Below, piece by piece: positions 1-8,610 of a stretch of 64,000 nt of DNA. The stretch is from Prevotella sp. HUN102 (GTDB lineage Bacteria; Bacteroidota; Bacteroidia; Bacteroidales; Bacteroidaceae): assembly GCF_000688375.1 (NCBI RefSeq), contig NZ_JIAF01000004.1:496001-560000 (forward strand), written 5' to 3'. Numbering within the stretch: position 1 is the stretch's first letter; every line of letters starts with the position of its first letter. The notes beneath the pieces were generated by a model. The model saw nothing but the letters and a program-made list of their open reading frames with translations. It ran no database searches and was not told where the DNA came from. A program made the position numbers and the translations under genes.

Positions 1-1939
1 TCTGTTGCATTCCTGACGAAATATGGGCGCGGTCGAAATAATGGGTCGTGCCGCATTTCAGAATAAACATCAGATGCTTGCCCACATCGGCACGGGCAAA
101 GAGCGAACAATGGATGCCTTCGCCGTAGAAGACCGGAAAGCTGAAGGAATAGAGCGGTCCCTGCTCGTAGGTATAGAGGCGTGAGGCGAAGTCGTCGGTA
201 TGGAAATAACCCAATGCAGCCGACGCTTGAAGCCAAGCGAACGGTTGCCACGTGGCGTGCTCGCTGACCATATAGCCGAAGGAGGCGTCTCCGTAGTTGC
301 TATGGGCGAGGTCTATCTGCGTTTTGCACGACCACGAGGCTTCGGAATAAGCAAAGGCGAATCGTGCCCGTTGCGTGGTTTCGCCCACGAGTTCGGTCTT
401 TTCGGCATTGTCCCTCGTACGGATTTTCAGTCGGTAGCGAGCCGAAAGCGTATAGTTGCCACGATTATAGACGGCAGCTATCAGATTGTCCCACGCATCG
501 CTTGCAATGGAAGCCTGATAGCGGGGCTTTGCGAAGTAGGCATAATCGGTGTAGGCAGTCAGCGAGAGACAGCTATTAACCTTCCAGTTTGCACCCAAGA
601 GCAGACCGTTCTCGTTTTGCGTGCGCCCTCCTTCGCTGAAACTTGCGGCGTGGAGTGAGTAATACCGGTGGCCGTAGAAGCGTTGAATCGCCATCAGCGA
701 AAGCATTTCCGTGGCTTGAAACGAAAGGGAATTGAGCATTGCAATGCTGCCGCTGCCTCTCGTTGCCGTTTCGCCGCTGAAGTTCCACCGATGGTTGATG
801 AACCCGTAGTTCACGCTCACGTTCCAGAAATCGTTTCCCTGTGGATAATAGAGCCGATACTGCTGCGAAGTGTTCGGTCGCAAGGATTTGTAGAAGCGAG
901 TGTAAAGCCCCGTCAGCCCGATATGGAATCCGTTGCCTGCCCACTGAAGATTTCCGCCGGCCGTGGTCTGCGAGGCGTTTCGCTTCTTTTCCATTTCCTT
1001 TTCCGTCCGGTGATAGCCCGTTTTCAATATTGTTTGGATGTTTCCATCGTCGTTCAGCGTTGCGTCTATTCGTCTGTACGACGCAAATGCCGTCATATCA
1101 ATGCGCTTTGAAAGCTGAATGGTTGCCGCTGCACCTTGCAGATAATCGGCTTGCGAGCGTGAGGAATGGGCACGAATGGTGCTGCTCCTTCGCCCGAAAG
1201 TGGAGAACATAGCCGTTTTTCCCAAATTGAAGTCGTTGTTTATTACCAGTCCCTCGCCTATTCTTACCTTATAGCATCCTACTGCCAGCGTCTTTATGCT
1301 GCCGAGTTTGCGCACCAATGCGTAAAAACTGTAATGGTCGTAGCCCAGAGAGTTTCTGTTGGCGAAGAATGGCTCGCCGGCGTCCTGCGCCCCCACCAAT
1401 CCCACTTGCAGATAGTCGCCGTAATGGAATTTATAGCGCAGCGAATGCTGATACTTGTAGCCGAGATAGCCGTTTTGGTCGCCTTTCCGTTCATAGAAAG
1501 GGAGCTTCGCCGTGAACATAATGCTGTGTTTTCCGTATTTCAATATGTTGCCGATCGATGGGAAATGCGCAGTTTCCTCCGAAGAGACGTAGACGAAATA
1601 GCAGAGCAGCTTCCGTCTGTTGGCATCCAGCGATTCGATCATCATCAGTTCGCCCAGCGTTTTCATCCCCCTGTATTGGTACACGTAAGCCTGAATCTCC
1701 TCTATCTGCTGTGCCGTAAGGAAAGGAATGCGCTCCAAGTCTTCCCTTGTTGCCGTGTTGAGATTGAGGGGATGCTGCTCCAGTTCGCAGAGAATGTCGA
1801 ATGCTTCTTCTTTCATCGTGCTGTTTTCGTCGTCCGTCATCACGAGTTCGTCGAAAACTCGCTCCCAAGAGTGCTCTTGCTGTGCGGCGGCAGTTACGGC
1901 AATAGCGCAAAGAATGGATATTATTATGGTGCGTTTCAT
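1..1939 (-). CDS. Helix-hairpin-helix (ComEA-like) protein with a long beta-rich C-terminal part, 3' end outside the window
   Basis: The reading frame is open from an ATG at 1939 to the left edge, so the C-terminus is missing. An N-terminal signal peptide (MKRTIIISILCAIAVTAAAQ) is followed at about residues 55-105 by a helix-hairpin-helix region (LNLNTATREDLERIPFL, then YRGMKTLGEL), the DNA-binding fold of ComEA-type proteins. The remaining 540 or so residues are rich in aromatic and alternating polar residues (for example KYGKHSIMFTAKLPF), as in an outer-membrane barrel. Bacteroidota genomes often carry this HhH-plus-barrel arrangement. A role in DNA uptake would be an extrapolation from ComEA. 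A promoter (TATATTTG on the minus strand, 1979-1986) lies upstream and is shared back to back with the DUF4294 gene. Confidence 0.8.
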   Translation of the reverse strand, partial: MKRTIIISILCAIAVTAAAQQEHSWERVFDELVMTDDENSTMKEEAFDILCELEQHPLNLNTATREDLERIPFLTAQQIEEIQAYVYQYRGMKTLGELMMIESLDANRRKLLCYFVYVSSEETAHFPSIGNILKYGKHSIMFTAKLPFYERKGDQNGYLGYKYQHSLRYKFHYGDYLQVGLVGAQDAGEPFFANRNSLGYDHYSFYALVRKLGSIKTLAVGCYKVRIGEGLVINNDFNLGKTAMFSTFGRRSSTIRAHSSRSQADYLQGAAATIQLSKRIDMTAFASYRRIDATLNDDGNIQTILKTGYHRTEKEMEKKRNASQTTAGGNLQWAGNGFHIGLTGLYTRFYKSLRPNTSQQYRLYYPQGNDFWNVSVNYGFINHRWNFSGETATRGSGSIAMLNSLSFQATEMLSLMAIQRFYGHRYYSLHAASFSEGGRTQNENGLLLGANWKVNSCLSLTAYTDYAYFAKPRYQASIASDAWDNLIAAVYNRGNYTLSARYRLKIRTRDNAEKTELVGETTQRARFAFAYSEASWSCKTQIDLAHSNYGDASFGYMVSEHATWQPFAWLQASAALGYFHTDDFASRLYTYEQGPLYSFSFPVFYGEGIHCSLFARADVGKHLMFILKCGTTHYFDRAHISSGMQQ

Positions 1940-1978
1940 AATGTCAGATTTCTTTTTCGTTTACATTTCAGTTAATTG

Positions 1979-1986
1979 CAAATATA
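1979..1986 (-). promoter_or_regulatory. -7 promoter element of the HhH gene
   Basis: On the minus strand this reads TATATTTG, matching the Bacteroidota -7 consensus TAnnTTTG. A TTTG lies about 20 nt upstream on the same strand. The start codon is about 40 nt downstream. Confidence 0.55.
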
Positions 1987-2060
1987 GCTTATCTTGCGCA
2001 GAAAAACAAACAAAAAGACAAATTAATATTAAAAAAGAAGAGTGGTTCGGAAATAATAAT

Positions 2061-2068
2061 TATTTTTG
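2061..2068 (+). promoter_or_regulatory. -7 promoter element of the DUF4294 gene
   Basis: TATTTTTG matches TAnnTTTG and ends only 8 nt before the ATG at 2077. Transcription would therefore start almost at the start codon, giving a leaderless or nearly leaderless mRNA. Confidence 0.4.
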
Positions 2069-2076
2069 CTGCTGAT

Positions 2077-2712
2077 ATGCGATTCAACAGAATATTTCTT
2101 GCAGTAGGTTTTTCCGTCATTTCCGTTGCAATGACGGCACAGGAACGTATCAATCCAGAGGACAGAGTGGTTGATATGGACTCTCCGACGTTCGTCCCGA
2201 TGGTGCAGATTGGCAAGACGAAGGTGGGGAACGACAGCATACAATACGTGAAAACGAACAAGATATACATCTTTCCACAGCTCGAATTCAAGAACGAAAA
2301 GCAGAAACAAGCCTATAACCGATTGGTTTACAACATAAAGAAGGTGTTGCCCATAGCGAAGGAATGCAATGAAATTATTCTTGAAACAGGCGCATATCTT
2401 GAGACGCTGCCGACCAAGAAGGAGCGCGAGGCGCATATGAAACTCGTGGAAAAGAGCATCAAGGAGGAGTACACGCCCCGAATGAAAAAACTCACTTATT
2501 CTCAGGGAAAGCTGCTCATAAAACTCATCGACCGCGAAACCAGCTCCACGGGCTACGAGTTGGTGCAGGCATTCCTCGGTCCGGTGCGCGCAGGATTCTA
2601 TCAGGCGTTTGCCGTTCTCTTCGGTGCAAGCCTCAAGAAAAGGTATAATCCCCAAGGAGCCGACAAGCTGACGGAGCGAATTGTGTTGCAGGTGGAGGCG
2701 GGACAGTTGTAG
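2077..2712 (+). CDS. DUF4294 domain protein
   Basis: A 211-residue protein with a probable N-terminal signal peptide ending near TAQ (residues 20-22). It is followed by a charged helical region with EFKNEKQKQAYNRLVYNIKK and RETSSTGYELVQAFLGPVRA. This matches the small Bacteroidota family DUF4294 as I recall it. The function is unknown. The ETSS..GYELV...GPVRAGFYQ segment looks like the conserved core. It is transcribed away from the HhH gene and ends before a bidirectional terminator (2955-2987). It does not share an operon with any neighbour. Confidence 0.75.
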   Translation: MRFNRIFLAVGFSVISVAMTAQERINPEDRVVDMDSPTFVPMVQIGKTKVGNDSIQYVKTNKIYIFPQLEFKNEKQKQAYNRLVYNIKKVLPIAKECNEIILETGAYLETLPTKKEREAHMKLVEKSIKEEYTPRMKKLTYSQGKLLIKLIDRETSSTGYELVQAFLGPVRAGFYQAFAVLFGASLKKRYNPQGADKLTERIVLQVEAGQL

Positions 2713-2897
2713 AACAGCAATGCACTCTTGCCCGAATCCGGGATAAACTATATTTCTAAACTTACCATTTGTTCTCTTGCAGCTATGAGTTCAAACTAAG
2801 TTGGCTTACCTTCTTAGCCATTTATCCAGACCGTTTATAAATCATTAAACATTGATCGATTTAAAACAGCTTCCCTGTCTTTACAAGAGTGGGAAGC

Positions 2898-2937
2898 AAA
2901 TATCACGTAATATTCTTTCAAATATCACGTGATATTC
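2898..2937. repeat. Two-unit 22-bp palindrome array, family A
   Basis: Units AAATATCACGTAATATTC (2898-2915) and AAATATCACGTGATATTC (2920-2937) are separated by TTTC. The second contains the perfect palindrome ATATCACGTGATAT. The period is 22 bp. Sequence and spacing match the eight-unit array at 57833-58004. Confidence 0.85.
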
Positions 2938-2954
2938 TGCAACCTATCAAATAA

Positions 2955-2987
2955 ATAAGGTGGAAAACTCGTCGTTTTCCACCTTAT
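2955..2987. terminator. Bidirectional hairpin terminator
   Basis: A 14-bp perfect stem (ATAAGGTGGAAAAC with GTTTTCCACCTTAT) closes a 5-nt loop. It lies between the convergent ends of the DUF4294 gene and the GT4 gene and can serve both strands. Confidence 0.75.
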
Positions 2988-3030
2988 TATATATGTAGAT
3001 TTGGTATAAGCGAACAAGCATTTCGGTTCT

Positions 3031-4218
3031 TTATTCTATTTCCAACAGTTCATTATAGAAGTCGAGATAGTCCGTTGCTATCTTTTTGGGCGAGAAACGG
3101 GCGATTACATCCTCTCTGATGGCAGCGGCATCGTATTCGGTCTGCAATGCCTTTCGGATGCCTTTTTCCAACGCATCAACGGTGAAATCATCGCAGCGAA
3201 TGCCGTTGACGGGCGTAATAAGTTCGGATGTGCCGCTGCAAGGGAAGGCGATTACGGGCAATCCACACGCCATTGCCTCGATAGGGGCTTGCGCAAAGTT
3301 CTCCTTAAAACTGGGCATACAGAAGTAATCGGCAGCCGAAAGCACCCACGACATAGCCTCCTGATCGGATATTCGGCCTACTTCCATCACGTTGGGCCAT
3401 ACCATTTTGCTTCTGTTCTTGCCGATTGCCAGTATCTTATAGCTTGCGTCTATGCACAGAAGAGCTTCCGAAAGTACGGAAAGTCCCTTGAGAGGGTCGT
3501 GGATGTTACAGGCGCAGAAGGCGAAAACCTTTTCGTCTTCCGATAGTCCGAGCCGTTTTCTCGCTTCCGATTTCGGGCGTGGTTGGTATTCTTCGTGCTC
3601 CACGAGGTTGTAGATGATTCGCTTCCTTGCTAAGTCTATCATTTCGTGCTTGCCGAAAAGGTCATAGATCATATTTGAAAGGAAGACTACGCCGAGGCGT
3701 TTTACCTTCTTCAGTTGCTCGAGCTTCATATTGTAATACTTGCGTTCCAAGGGATTGTCGGCCAGTCGCTGCTGTTCTATGTTCGCCAGTCCGTAGAGAA
3801 GGTTCTGGTCGTGGAGCGTGCAGACGATGGGCTTGTCCTTGAAATAGTCGAAAAAGGTTCTGTAATCAAGGAATCCTCCCACCCAGTGCAGGTGGATGAT
3901 GTCGGCTTCTCTGATTACTTTCAGGCTCGTGAGGTCTATCGGCGACACCGGAAGCGTGTAGACGGCATTGTGTTTCTTTGCCAATGCCCTGCAAGCGTTG
4001 AGGTCGTCGTGTATGTAGAACAGTTTCTTCGTCTTGTGAAGAACGCTGTGGAGAAAGTATTTCATTCCTCCATATTCGGTTATGAAACCGTCGTTGTGCT
4101 TCTTGCGCAGCACCACCATCCGGCTGTCGAGCCCCAATGCCCGCTGCGCCTTGCAGATTCTGTAAGCGCAGAGACCTGCGCCGTTGAAGTCTGCCATACT
4201 GATATGAACTATCTTCAT
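3031..4218 (-). CDS. Glycosyltransferase family 4
   Basis: A 395-residue GT-B enzyme that would transfer a sugar from a nucleotide-sugar to a glycan acceptor in the cytoplasm. The N-terminus (MKIVHISMADFNGAGLCAYR) and IIHLHW near residue 110 belong to the acceptor domain. In the donor domain KENFAQAPIEAMACGLPVIA supplies the E-x7-E motif of GT4 enzymes. It is the last gene of a leftward four-gene unit, 34 bp after the DUF5672 gene. The cluster points to a lipid-linked or surface glycan. Donor and acceptor cannot be told from the sequence. Confidence 0.88.
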   Translation of the reverse strand: MKIVHISMADFNGAGLCAYRICKAQRALGLDSRMVVLRKKHNDGFITEYGGMKYFLHSVLHKTKKLFYIHDDLNACRALAKKHNAVYTLPVSPIDLTSLKVIREADIIHLHWVGGFLDYRTFFDYFKDKPIVCTLHDQNLLYGLANIEQQRLADNPLERKYYNMKLEQLKKVKRLGVVFLSNMIYDLFGKHEMIDLARKRIIYNLVEHEEYQPRPKSEARKRLGLSEDEKVFAFCACNIHDPLKGLSVLSEALLCIDASYKILAIGKNRSKMVWPNVMEVGRISDQEAMSWVLSAADYFCMPSFKENFAQAPIEAMACGLPVIAFPCSGTSELITPVNGIRCDDFTVDALEKGIRKALQTEYDAAAIREDVIARFSPKKIATDYLDFYNELLEIE

Positions 4219-4252
4219 ACGTGGTTAATGGTTTATGTAAGTCTTGTCTATG

Positions 4253-5023
4253 TTATATTCCCGGGATGAACTGCCGCCAGAAGGCTATGCGTGGTGCTTT
4301 GTTGAAACCGTGGCACGCCATCGGCAACTGATGCTTGTTGAGCTGATAGGAGAGTTCCGGCTTCAAGTCGAACGAGAAAGTCAGTGCCTCCTCCACGGAA
4401 GGAACGTGCAGTTTTGGCACCAATGCCCAGAAAAGGTCCTCGTTGTGCAGGTCGTCGGTCTGACTGTTGAAATAATTTATCTCGTCGGCATACTGGATGC
4501 ACGCCTCTCTGAAGGTCTGAACTTTGCGGAGACAGAGTCCTCCGTTGCCTATCTTGCCGAACATCTGGCAGTGCAGTATTCTGTTTTGGGGCTTCAGCAG
4601 CATCTTCAGTTTCAGATACTGTTTCAGCGGGAATCGCGTGTATCGGGGACGGGTGGGCCACGGCGCAGCCACAAGGTCGTAGCCCTTGCCGCACCACGCC
4701 GCGAGTTCGTTTCGGAAGATCCACGCATCTACGTGGCAGATAAATATGTATTGATATTCGGAAAAGAGTTCGTAGAATTTCTCCGACATCATCATTGCAT
4801 TGTAGCCCTGTATTCCTCGCTTCGTTCCCAACCAGTCATCGCTGACGCTCATCACTTCGGCATCGGGATATTGTGCGTGGATGGCACTCACGTCTACGCT
4901 TTCGGGCTTCAGGAATGCCACGGGAAAGCCTTTCAGCAACTTCATATTGTTGTCGAGAGCAGCCTGTTCAAAGCCGCGCAACGTGGGCGTATAAATGGGA
5001 ATAATGACTTTAACTAAGTTCAT
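4253..5023 (-). CDS. DUF5672 family protein, putative glycosyltransferase-like
   Basis: A 256-residue protein with an N-terminal beta strand (VKVIIPIYTP), a QYIFICHVDAWIFRNEL segment that resembles the acidic metal/nucleotide site of GT-A enzymes, and YDLVAAPWPTRPR. These fit DUF5672, a family found in glycan gene clusters. It starts 18 bp after the stop of the GT2 gene and precedes the GT4 gene by 34 bp, so all three are probably cotranscribed. The biochemical activity is inferred from context and the strand-D-x-W pattern only. Confidence 0.75.
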   Translation of the reverse strand: MNLVKVIIPIYTPTLRGFEQAALDNNMKLLKGFPVAFLKPESVDVSAIHAQYPDAEVMSVSDDWLGTKRGIQGYNAMMMSEKFYELFSEYQYIFICHVDAWIFRNELAAWCGKGYDLVAAPWPTRPRYTRFPLKQYLKLKMLLKPQNRILHCQMFGKIGNGGLCLRKVQTFREACIQYADEINYFNSQTDDLHNEDLFWALVPKLHVPSVEEALTFSFDLKPELSYQLNKHQLPMACHGFNKAPRIAFWRQFIPGI

Positions 5024-5041
5024 TTCTTCTTCTGTGGTGGA

Positions 5042-5968
5042 TTAATTCTTCATTTCTCGCTTGCCGAGTTTCTCTGCAATGCCGTCGTAATAAGCACGAT
5101 GGAGCATCATCAGGTCTTTCATTTGCCAAGCTTTGGTAAACGGCATCGTGAGAATGGCGGGAACAACGTAGCCCATTGCGCCGATCCAACTGCGCAGATA
5201 GCGCACGCCCCAGTTCTTTCCGTAGTGATGGTTCATATAGGCTTCGTTGCGAACCTGATAGAAACGCTTCCATTTTTTCTTCTGATTGCGTGTCGTCCAC
5301 GAATCGTTGGAAAAGAATTTGTGCTTGTCCATCAGTGCGTCCGGCACGTAAAGCAGACGGAATCCCGCCAGATGGGCACGAAGACAGTAGTCCGTATCAT
5401 CGCAGAAGATGAAGAATTCCTTGTTGGGAAATCCTATTTTTTCCACCACTTCGCGGCTGATGAAGGGTCCTTCAAAGTCGCAGCCTACTATTTCCGTCGG
5501 TTCGGTTTCCGTACCGTTGAGTTTCTTTCCGTGCATACTTCCGATTGGATTCGTGAAGTTGAACTGACGGAACTCGTGCGTGAACACGCTGCCCTCCATC
5601 ATTCTGCGGGGACTTAGTATGCTCAATGGCTGCCCGCCGTCGGCAGCAACGTTTACTTCCACCTGTGCGAGCAGCCTGTCCAAGCAGTCTTCGCGTGGGA
5701 AAACATCGTCGTCCATACACCAAAGCCAGTCTGCACCGTCTTCGTATGCAGCCTTAATGCCGGTATAGAATCCTCCTGATCCACCTACGTTGTCCTGATG
5801 AATCACGGTAAGGTCGGCTTGTTCGTCGAGCCACTTATCGGTTCCGTCGGTGCTGCCATTGTTCACCACGAGGATGTCCGACAGTCGGGCTTGCTTCCGT
5901 AAGCAGTCAATGCCTTTCTTCAGCAGCTCCAAACGGTTGTAAGTAACTACAATAGCTGTTATTTTCAT
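5042..5968 (-). CDS. Glycosyltransferase family 2 (GT-A)
   Basis: A 308-residue GT2 enzyme. The N-terminus MKITAIVVTYNRLELLKKGI and VVNNGSTDGT are the usual nucleotide-binding elements. WLWCMDDDVFPRED near residue 88 gives the DxD metal site, and FFIFCDDTDYCLRAHLAGF near residue 195 carries the catalytic acidic region. The D-D-x-F context and overall length are like galactofuranosyl- or rhamnosyl-transferase relatives (GlfT2-like), but the sugar is not fixed by sequence. It lies 12 bp after the acyltransferase stop in the same leftward unit. Confidence 0.88.
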   Translation of the reverse strand: MKITAIVVTYNRLELLKKGIDCLRKQARLSDILVVNNGSTDGTDKWLDEQADLTVIHQDNVGGSGGFYTGIKAAYEDGADWLWCMDDDVFPREDCLDRLLAQVEVNVAADGGQPLSILSPRRMMEGSVFTHEFRQFNFTNPIGSMHGKKLNGTETEPTEIVGCDFEGPFISREVVEKIGFPNKEFFIFCDDTDYCLRAHLAGFRLLYVPDALMDKHKFFSNDSWTTRNQKKKWKRFYQVRNEAYMNHHYGKNWGVRYLRSWIGAMGYVVPAILTMPFTKAWQMKDLMMLHRAYYDGIAEKLGKREMKN

Positions 5969-5980
5969 ATCTTTAAAAGA

Positions 5981-6928
5981 TTAGTTTTTCTGCTTTCTGA
6001 GCACCTTTCCGTCCACTACTTCCCAGTTGCGGTCGAACTCCTCGCGCGTTCTCTTCCATCTGTTATGGCTCCACAGATAGCAGACCGGGTCGCGCCTGAT
6101 GGTTTTTTCCAGCATTCTGAAGTAGATATCGGTAAGTTCAAATTCTTCAGCTTCCTTCGGGTTGAGCATCATCAGCTTCATCTCGCACTCATAGTAGCCA
6201 CGCTTCACTCGGCGCACATCGCCGTAAAAGCACGCCTGACGCGTGTGCTTTACGATGCGCTCGGCTCCCGTCAGTACAGGAGTGTCGTGATGAAGGAAGT
6301 CCACCCAGTGATGAATGTTCCACCACAGCGGCACCTGATCGGCTATGTAGCCCACAACCAACGACTTATTGCCGCGCTTGAACTCGAGAATCTTGCGCAG
6401 CGATTCCTGCATCGGGATGCAGAGAGCGTTCTGTCGCTCGCGTACATACTTGAAGAGCTTGTCGAAATACTCATTCTCCAACGGATGATACAGCTCGCAG
6501 CACTGCACGTGTTCGGGAATCCAGTAGGGAAGGGACGTTATCCACTCCCAATTACAGTAGTGTCCGAGATAGATGGCGCAGGATTCGCCATTGTTCAGCA
6601 CCTCATTGAACTGCTCCATACCCGTGAATCTCATTCGTTTGCGCAGCGATGAGGGCGACATCGTCATCAGTTTGATGGTCTCCACGAGATAATCGCAGAA
6701 CCAATGATAGAAACCTTTCTCCAAATCGCGCAGCTCCTTCTCGCTCTTCTCGGGAAAACTCTCCGTGAGATTCTTCCATATTACCCTGTGGCGATACTTC
6801 ACTACCCTTGCCACGAGCAGATAGAGGAAATCAGATAGCAGATAAAGCACCGGGAATGGCAGCAGCGACATCAGATACCAGAAGCCGTAAGCCAGTCCGT
6901 AAGCCATATAATTGAATACTTTCTTCAT
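5981..6928 (-). CDS. LpxL/LpxM-type lysophospholipid (lipid A) acyltransferase
   Basis: About 315 residues from the ATG at 6928. An upstream in-frame ATG at 6958 would add ten residues, and the chosen start gives the expected short cytoplasmic tail before the membrane anchor GFWYLMSLLPFPVLYLLSDF. GHYCNWEW near residue 130 provides the H-x4-E catalytic dyad of the HtrB/LpxL family, which transfers a secondary acyl chain to lipid A on the inner face of the inner membrane. It is first in a leftward unit with three glycan genes, so the cluster probably builds or decorates lipopolysaccharide. Confidence 0.88.
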   Translation of the reverse strand: MKKVFNYMAYGLAYGFWYLMSLLPFPVLYLLSDFLYLLVARVVKYRHRVIWKNLTESFPEKSEKELRDLEKGFYHWFCDYLVETIKLMTMSPSSLRKRMRFTGMEQFNEVLNNGESCAIYLGHYCNWEWITSLPYWIPEHVQCCELYHPLENEYFDKLFKYVRERQNALCIPMQESLRKILEFKRGNKSLVVGYIADQVPLWWNIHHWVDFLHHDTPVLTGAERIVKHTRQACFYGDVRRVKRGYYECEMKLMMLNPKEAEEFELTDIYFRMLEKTIRRDPVCYLWSHNRWKRTREEFDRNWEVVDGKVLRKQKN

Positions 6929-7103
6929 TAAAAGCAGATTATATACAATATATTGCACAAAGATATTAAAAAACTTTCGGATTGTGGCAGATACGGCAGT
7001 GCAAATTCATCATTGCAGCCTCGGAACGCATTAACAGCCTCTTTGTTTTGCGTTGATCGGCATTTTTCCATCCACAATAAGCGTTAATAGACGTGAAACG
7101 AGA

Positions 7104-7164
7104 ATATATCGCCGGCGATATATGTTAAAATGAAGTTAAACGAAAGTTATATCGCTTGCGATAT
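7104..7164. promoter_or_regulatory. Paired palindromic operator upstream of the ferritin-like gene
   Basis: A 20-bp perfect palindrome (ATATATCGCCGGCGATATAT, 7104-7123) and a related site ATATCGCttGCGATAT (7149-7164) share the arms ATATCGC/GCGATAT. Their centres are 43 bp apart, about four helical turns. The second overlaps the expected -33 position of the promoter at 7178-7185. This is the layout of a repressor or redox/iron sensor operator. The regulator is not identified. Confidence 0.6.
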
Positions 7165-7177
7165 TAACTATTTTGCT

Positions 7178-7185
7178 TACCTTTG
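7178..7185 (+). promoter_or_regulatory. -7 promoter element of the ferritin-like gene
   Basis: TACCTTTG matches TAnnTTTG, with TTGC 18 nt upstream inside the second palindrome. The leader to the ATG at 7262 would be about 70 nt. Confidence 0.6.
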
Positions 7186-7261
7186 CATCGTCAATCAGAA
7201 ATGATTCGACAGTGAAACGCAAACAACAACACGAAATATACAATTTTAAGAAACTACAATT

Positions 7262-7717
7262 ATGGATGCAAAGAAATCAATCGAGGCTTTACAGTTCTTC
7301 ACAACAGGTTTGACAAACGGTGCTTTCGCACACTTGGTACAGGGCAAGCACTTTGAGGCTTTGGGTTTCAGCAAGCTCGCTGAAAAGTATATCGGGCACT
7401 ATAATGAGGAGATGGAATGGGTAAAGAAGTTCATTACCCGCATCAACGACCTTGGCGGCACGGTGAAGATTGAGAATCAGGAAGGCCGCGAACTTGTTAA
7501 GGATCCCGTGGAATACGTGAAAGCAGACCTTGCCATTCAGGAAAAGGGCATTGAACTTCTTTACAAATGCGTTGCAGACCTGAAGGATGACCCCACGACA
7601 TACGACATTCTCAAGGCTTATCTCGCCGATGAGGAGGAAGACCTCTATTGGAGTCAGGGCGCATTGGAGATGATTGAAATGATCGGCCGTGAGAATTGGT
7701 TGGTAAAACAGCTTTAA
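7262..7717 (+). CDS. Ferritin-like (Dps/bacterioferritin-related) iron storage protein
   Basis: A 151-residue, largely helical protein. Glu/His-rich helices of the ferritin four-helix bundle are visible: HFEALGFSKLAEKYIGHYNEEMEW (an E-x-x-H type ferroxidase region, residues about 29-52) and LADEEEDLYWSQGALEMIE near residue 120. It resembles the Dps-like ferritins of Bacteroides that oxidise and store iron and limit Fenton damage. It is followed 142 bp later by a glutathione peroxidase and then an OhrR-type regulator, which supports a peroxide-defence role. The exact subfamily (Dps-like or bacterioferritin-like) is uncertain. Confidence 0.8.
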   Translation: MDAKKSIEALQFFTTGLTNGAFAHLVQGKHFEALGFSKLAEKYIGHYNEEMEWVKKFITRINDLGGTVKIENQEGRELVKDPVEYVKADLAIQEKGIELLYKCVADLKDDPTTYDILKAYLADEEEDLYWSQGALEMIEMIGRENWLVKQL

Positions 7718-7859
7718 TCTTTTAGGTATTAATGAATTGAAAACGGGCTGAACCCCATTCAGGACGACAAAATAATAATATTAACGTAAAGGAACCGAGG
7801 GGCATACGGTTGAAAAACTTGCTCCATAAGTTCTGCAAAATATCAAACAAAACAAAATT

Positions 7860-8408
7860 ATGGCAACAGTTTATGATTTCAACTTGAAGAATAAGAAGGG
7901 TGGCGAAGTGAGCCTTTCAGAGTATAAGGGCAAAGTTCTCCTCGTCGTGAACACGGCGACAGGCTGCGGATTTACACCACAGTACGAGGAATTGGAGGCT
8001 ATCTACAAGCGGCTGAAGGAAAAAGGATTGGAAATCCTCGATGTTCCTTGCGACCAGTTCGGCCATCAGGCACCCGGTTCCGACGAAGAGATAGCAGAGT
8101 TCTGCACAATGAAGTTTGGAACAGACTTTCCACAGTTCCAGAAGAGCGATGTGAACGGTGCCAACGAATTGCCTCTCTACACTTGGCTGAAGGGTCAGAA
8201 GGGCTACGCTGGTGGTGCTTACGACGACAAGCTCGCAGCCGTGATGGAGAAACTCTACAATGAGAGCAACCCGGAACCACGCAAGCAGGACGATATTCAG
8301 TGGAACTTCACCAAGTTCGTTGTCAATCGTGAGGGAGAGGTAGTAGCTCGTTTCGAGCCTACGGTGGCATTGAAGGAAGTGGAAAGCTGCATCGAGACCC
8401 TGCTCTGA
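7860..8408 (+). CDS. Glutathione peroxidase family (thiol peroxidase)
   Basis: A 182-residue thioredoxin-fold peroxidase that reduces H2O2 or organic hydroperoxides, in bacteria usually with thioredoxin. NTATGCGFTPQY places the peroxidatic Cys at residue 36, Gln70 lies in CDQFGHQAPG, and WNFTKF (Trp148, Asn149) completes the catalytic tetrad. The common CNQFGxQEPG box is changed to CDQFGHQAPG. There is no signal peptide, so it is cytoplasmic. It sits between the ferritin-like gene and the ohrR-like gene, all on the plus strand. Confidence 0.93.
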   Translation: MATVYDFNLKNKKGGEVSLSEYKGKVLLVVNTATGCGFTPQYEELEAIYKRLKEKGLEILDVPCDQFGHQAPGSDEEIAEFCTMKFGTDFPQFQKSDVNGANELPLYTWLKGQKGYAGGAYDDKLAAVMEKLYNESNPEPRKQDDIQWNFTKFVVNREGEVVARFEPTVALKEVESCIETLL

Positions 8409-8610
8409 TCCCCTCATTCAGATATTAGAACAGAAAAAGCAAGGCAGAAGAATGCGAGAACAAAAGGGCTTAGTACAATAGATAACCAATCCATTCAATG
8501 TACTTCCCTGCCCCTTGTACTCTTGTTCTTCTGCCTTTATTCGTGTCCGAAGGCGCGGAAATGGCAATCAGTCCCATCCTCCGGACCAATGGAATAAATA
8601 CATTATACTT

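Larger units (their letters stand above)
2713..3030. other. Intergenic region between convergent genes
   Basis: The 318 bp contain no gene. They hold a two-unit 22-bp palindrome array (2898-2937) and a strong hairpin terminator (2955-2987). Confidence 0.7.

Noticed and set aside
7100..7166. Further member of the 22-bp palindrome arrays
   Set aside because: The two palindromes are 43 bp apart, not a multiple of 22, and they sit over a promoter, so they are better read as an operator.
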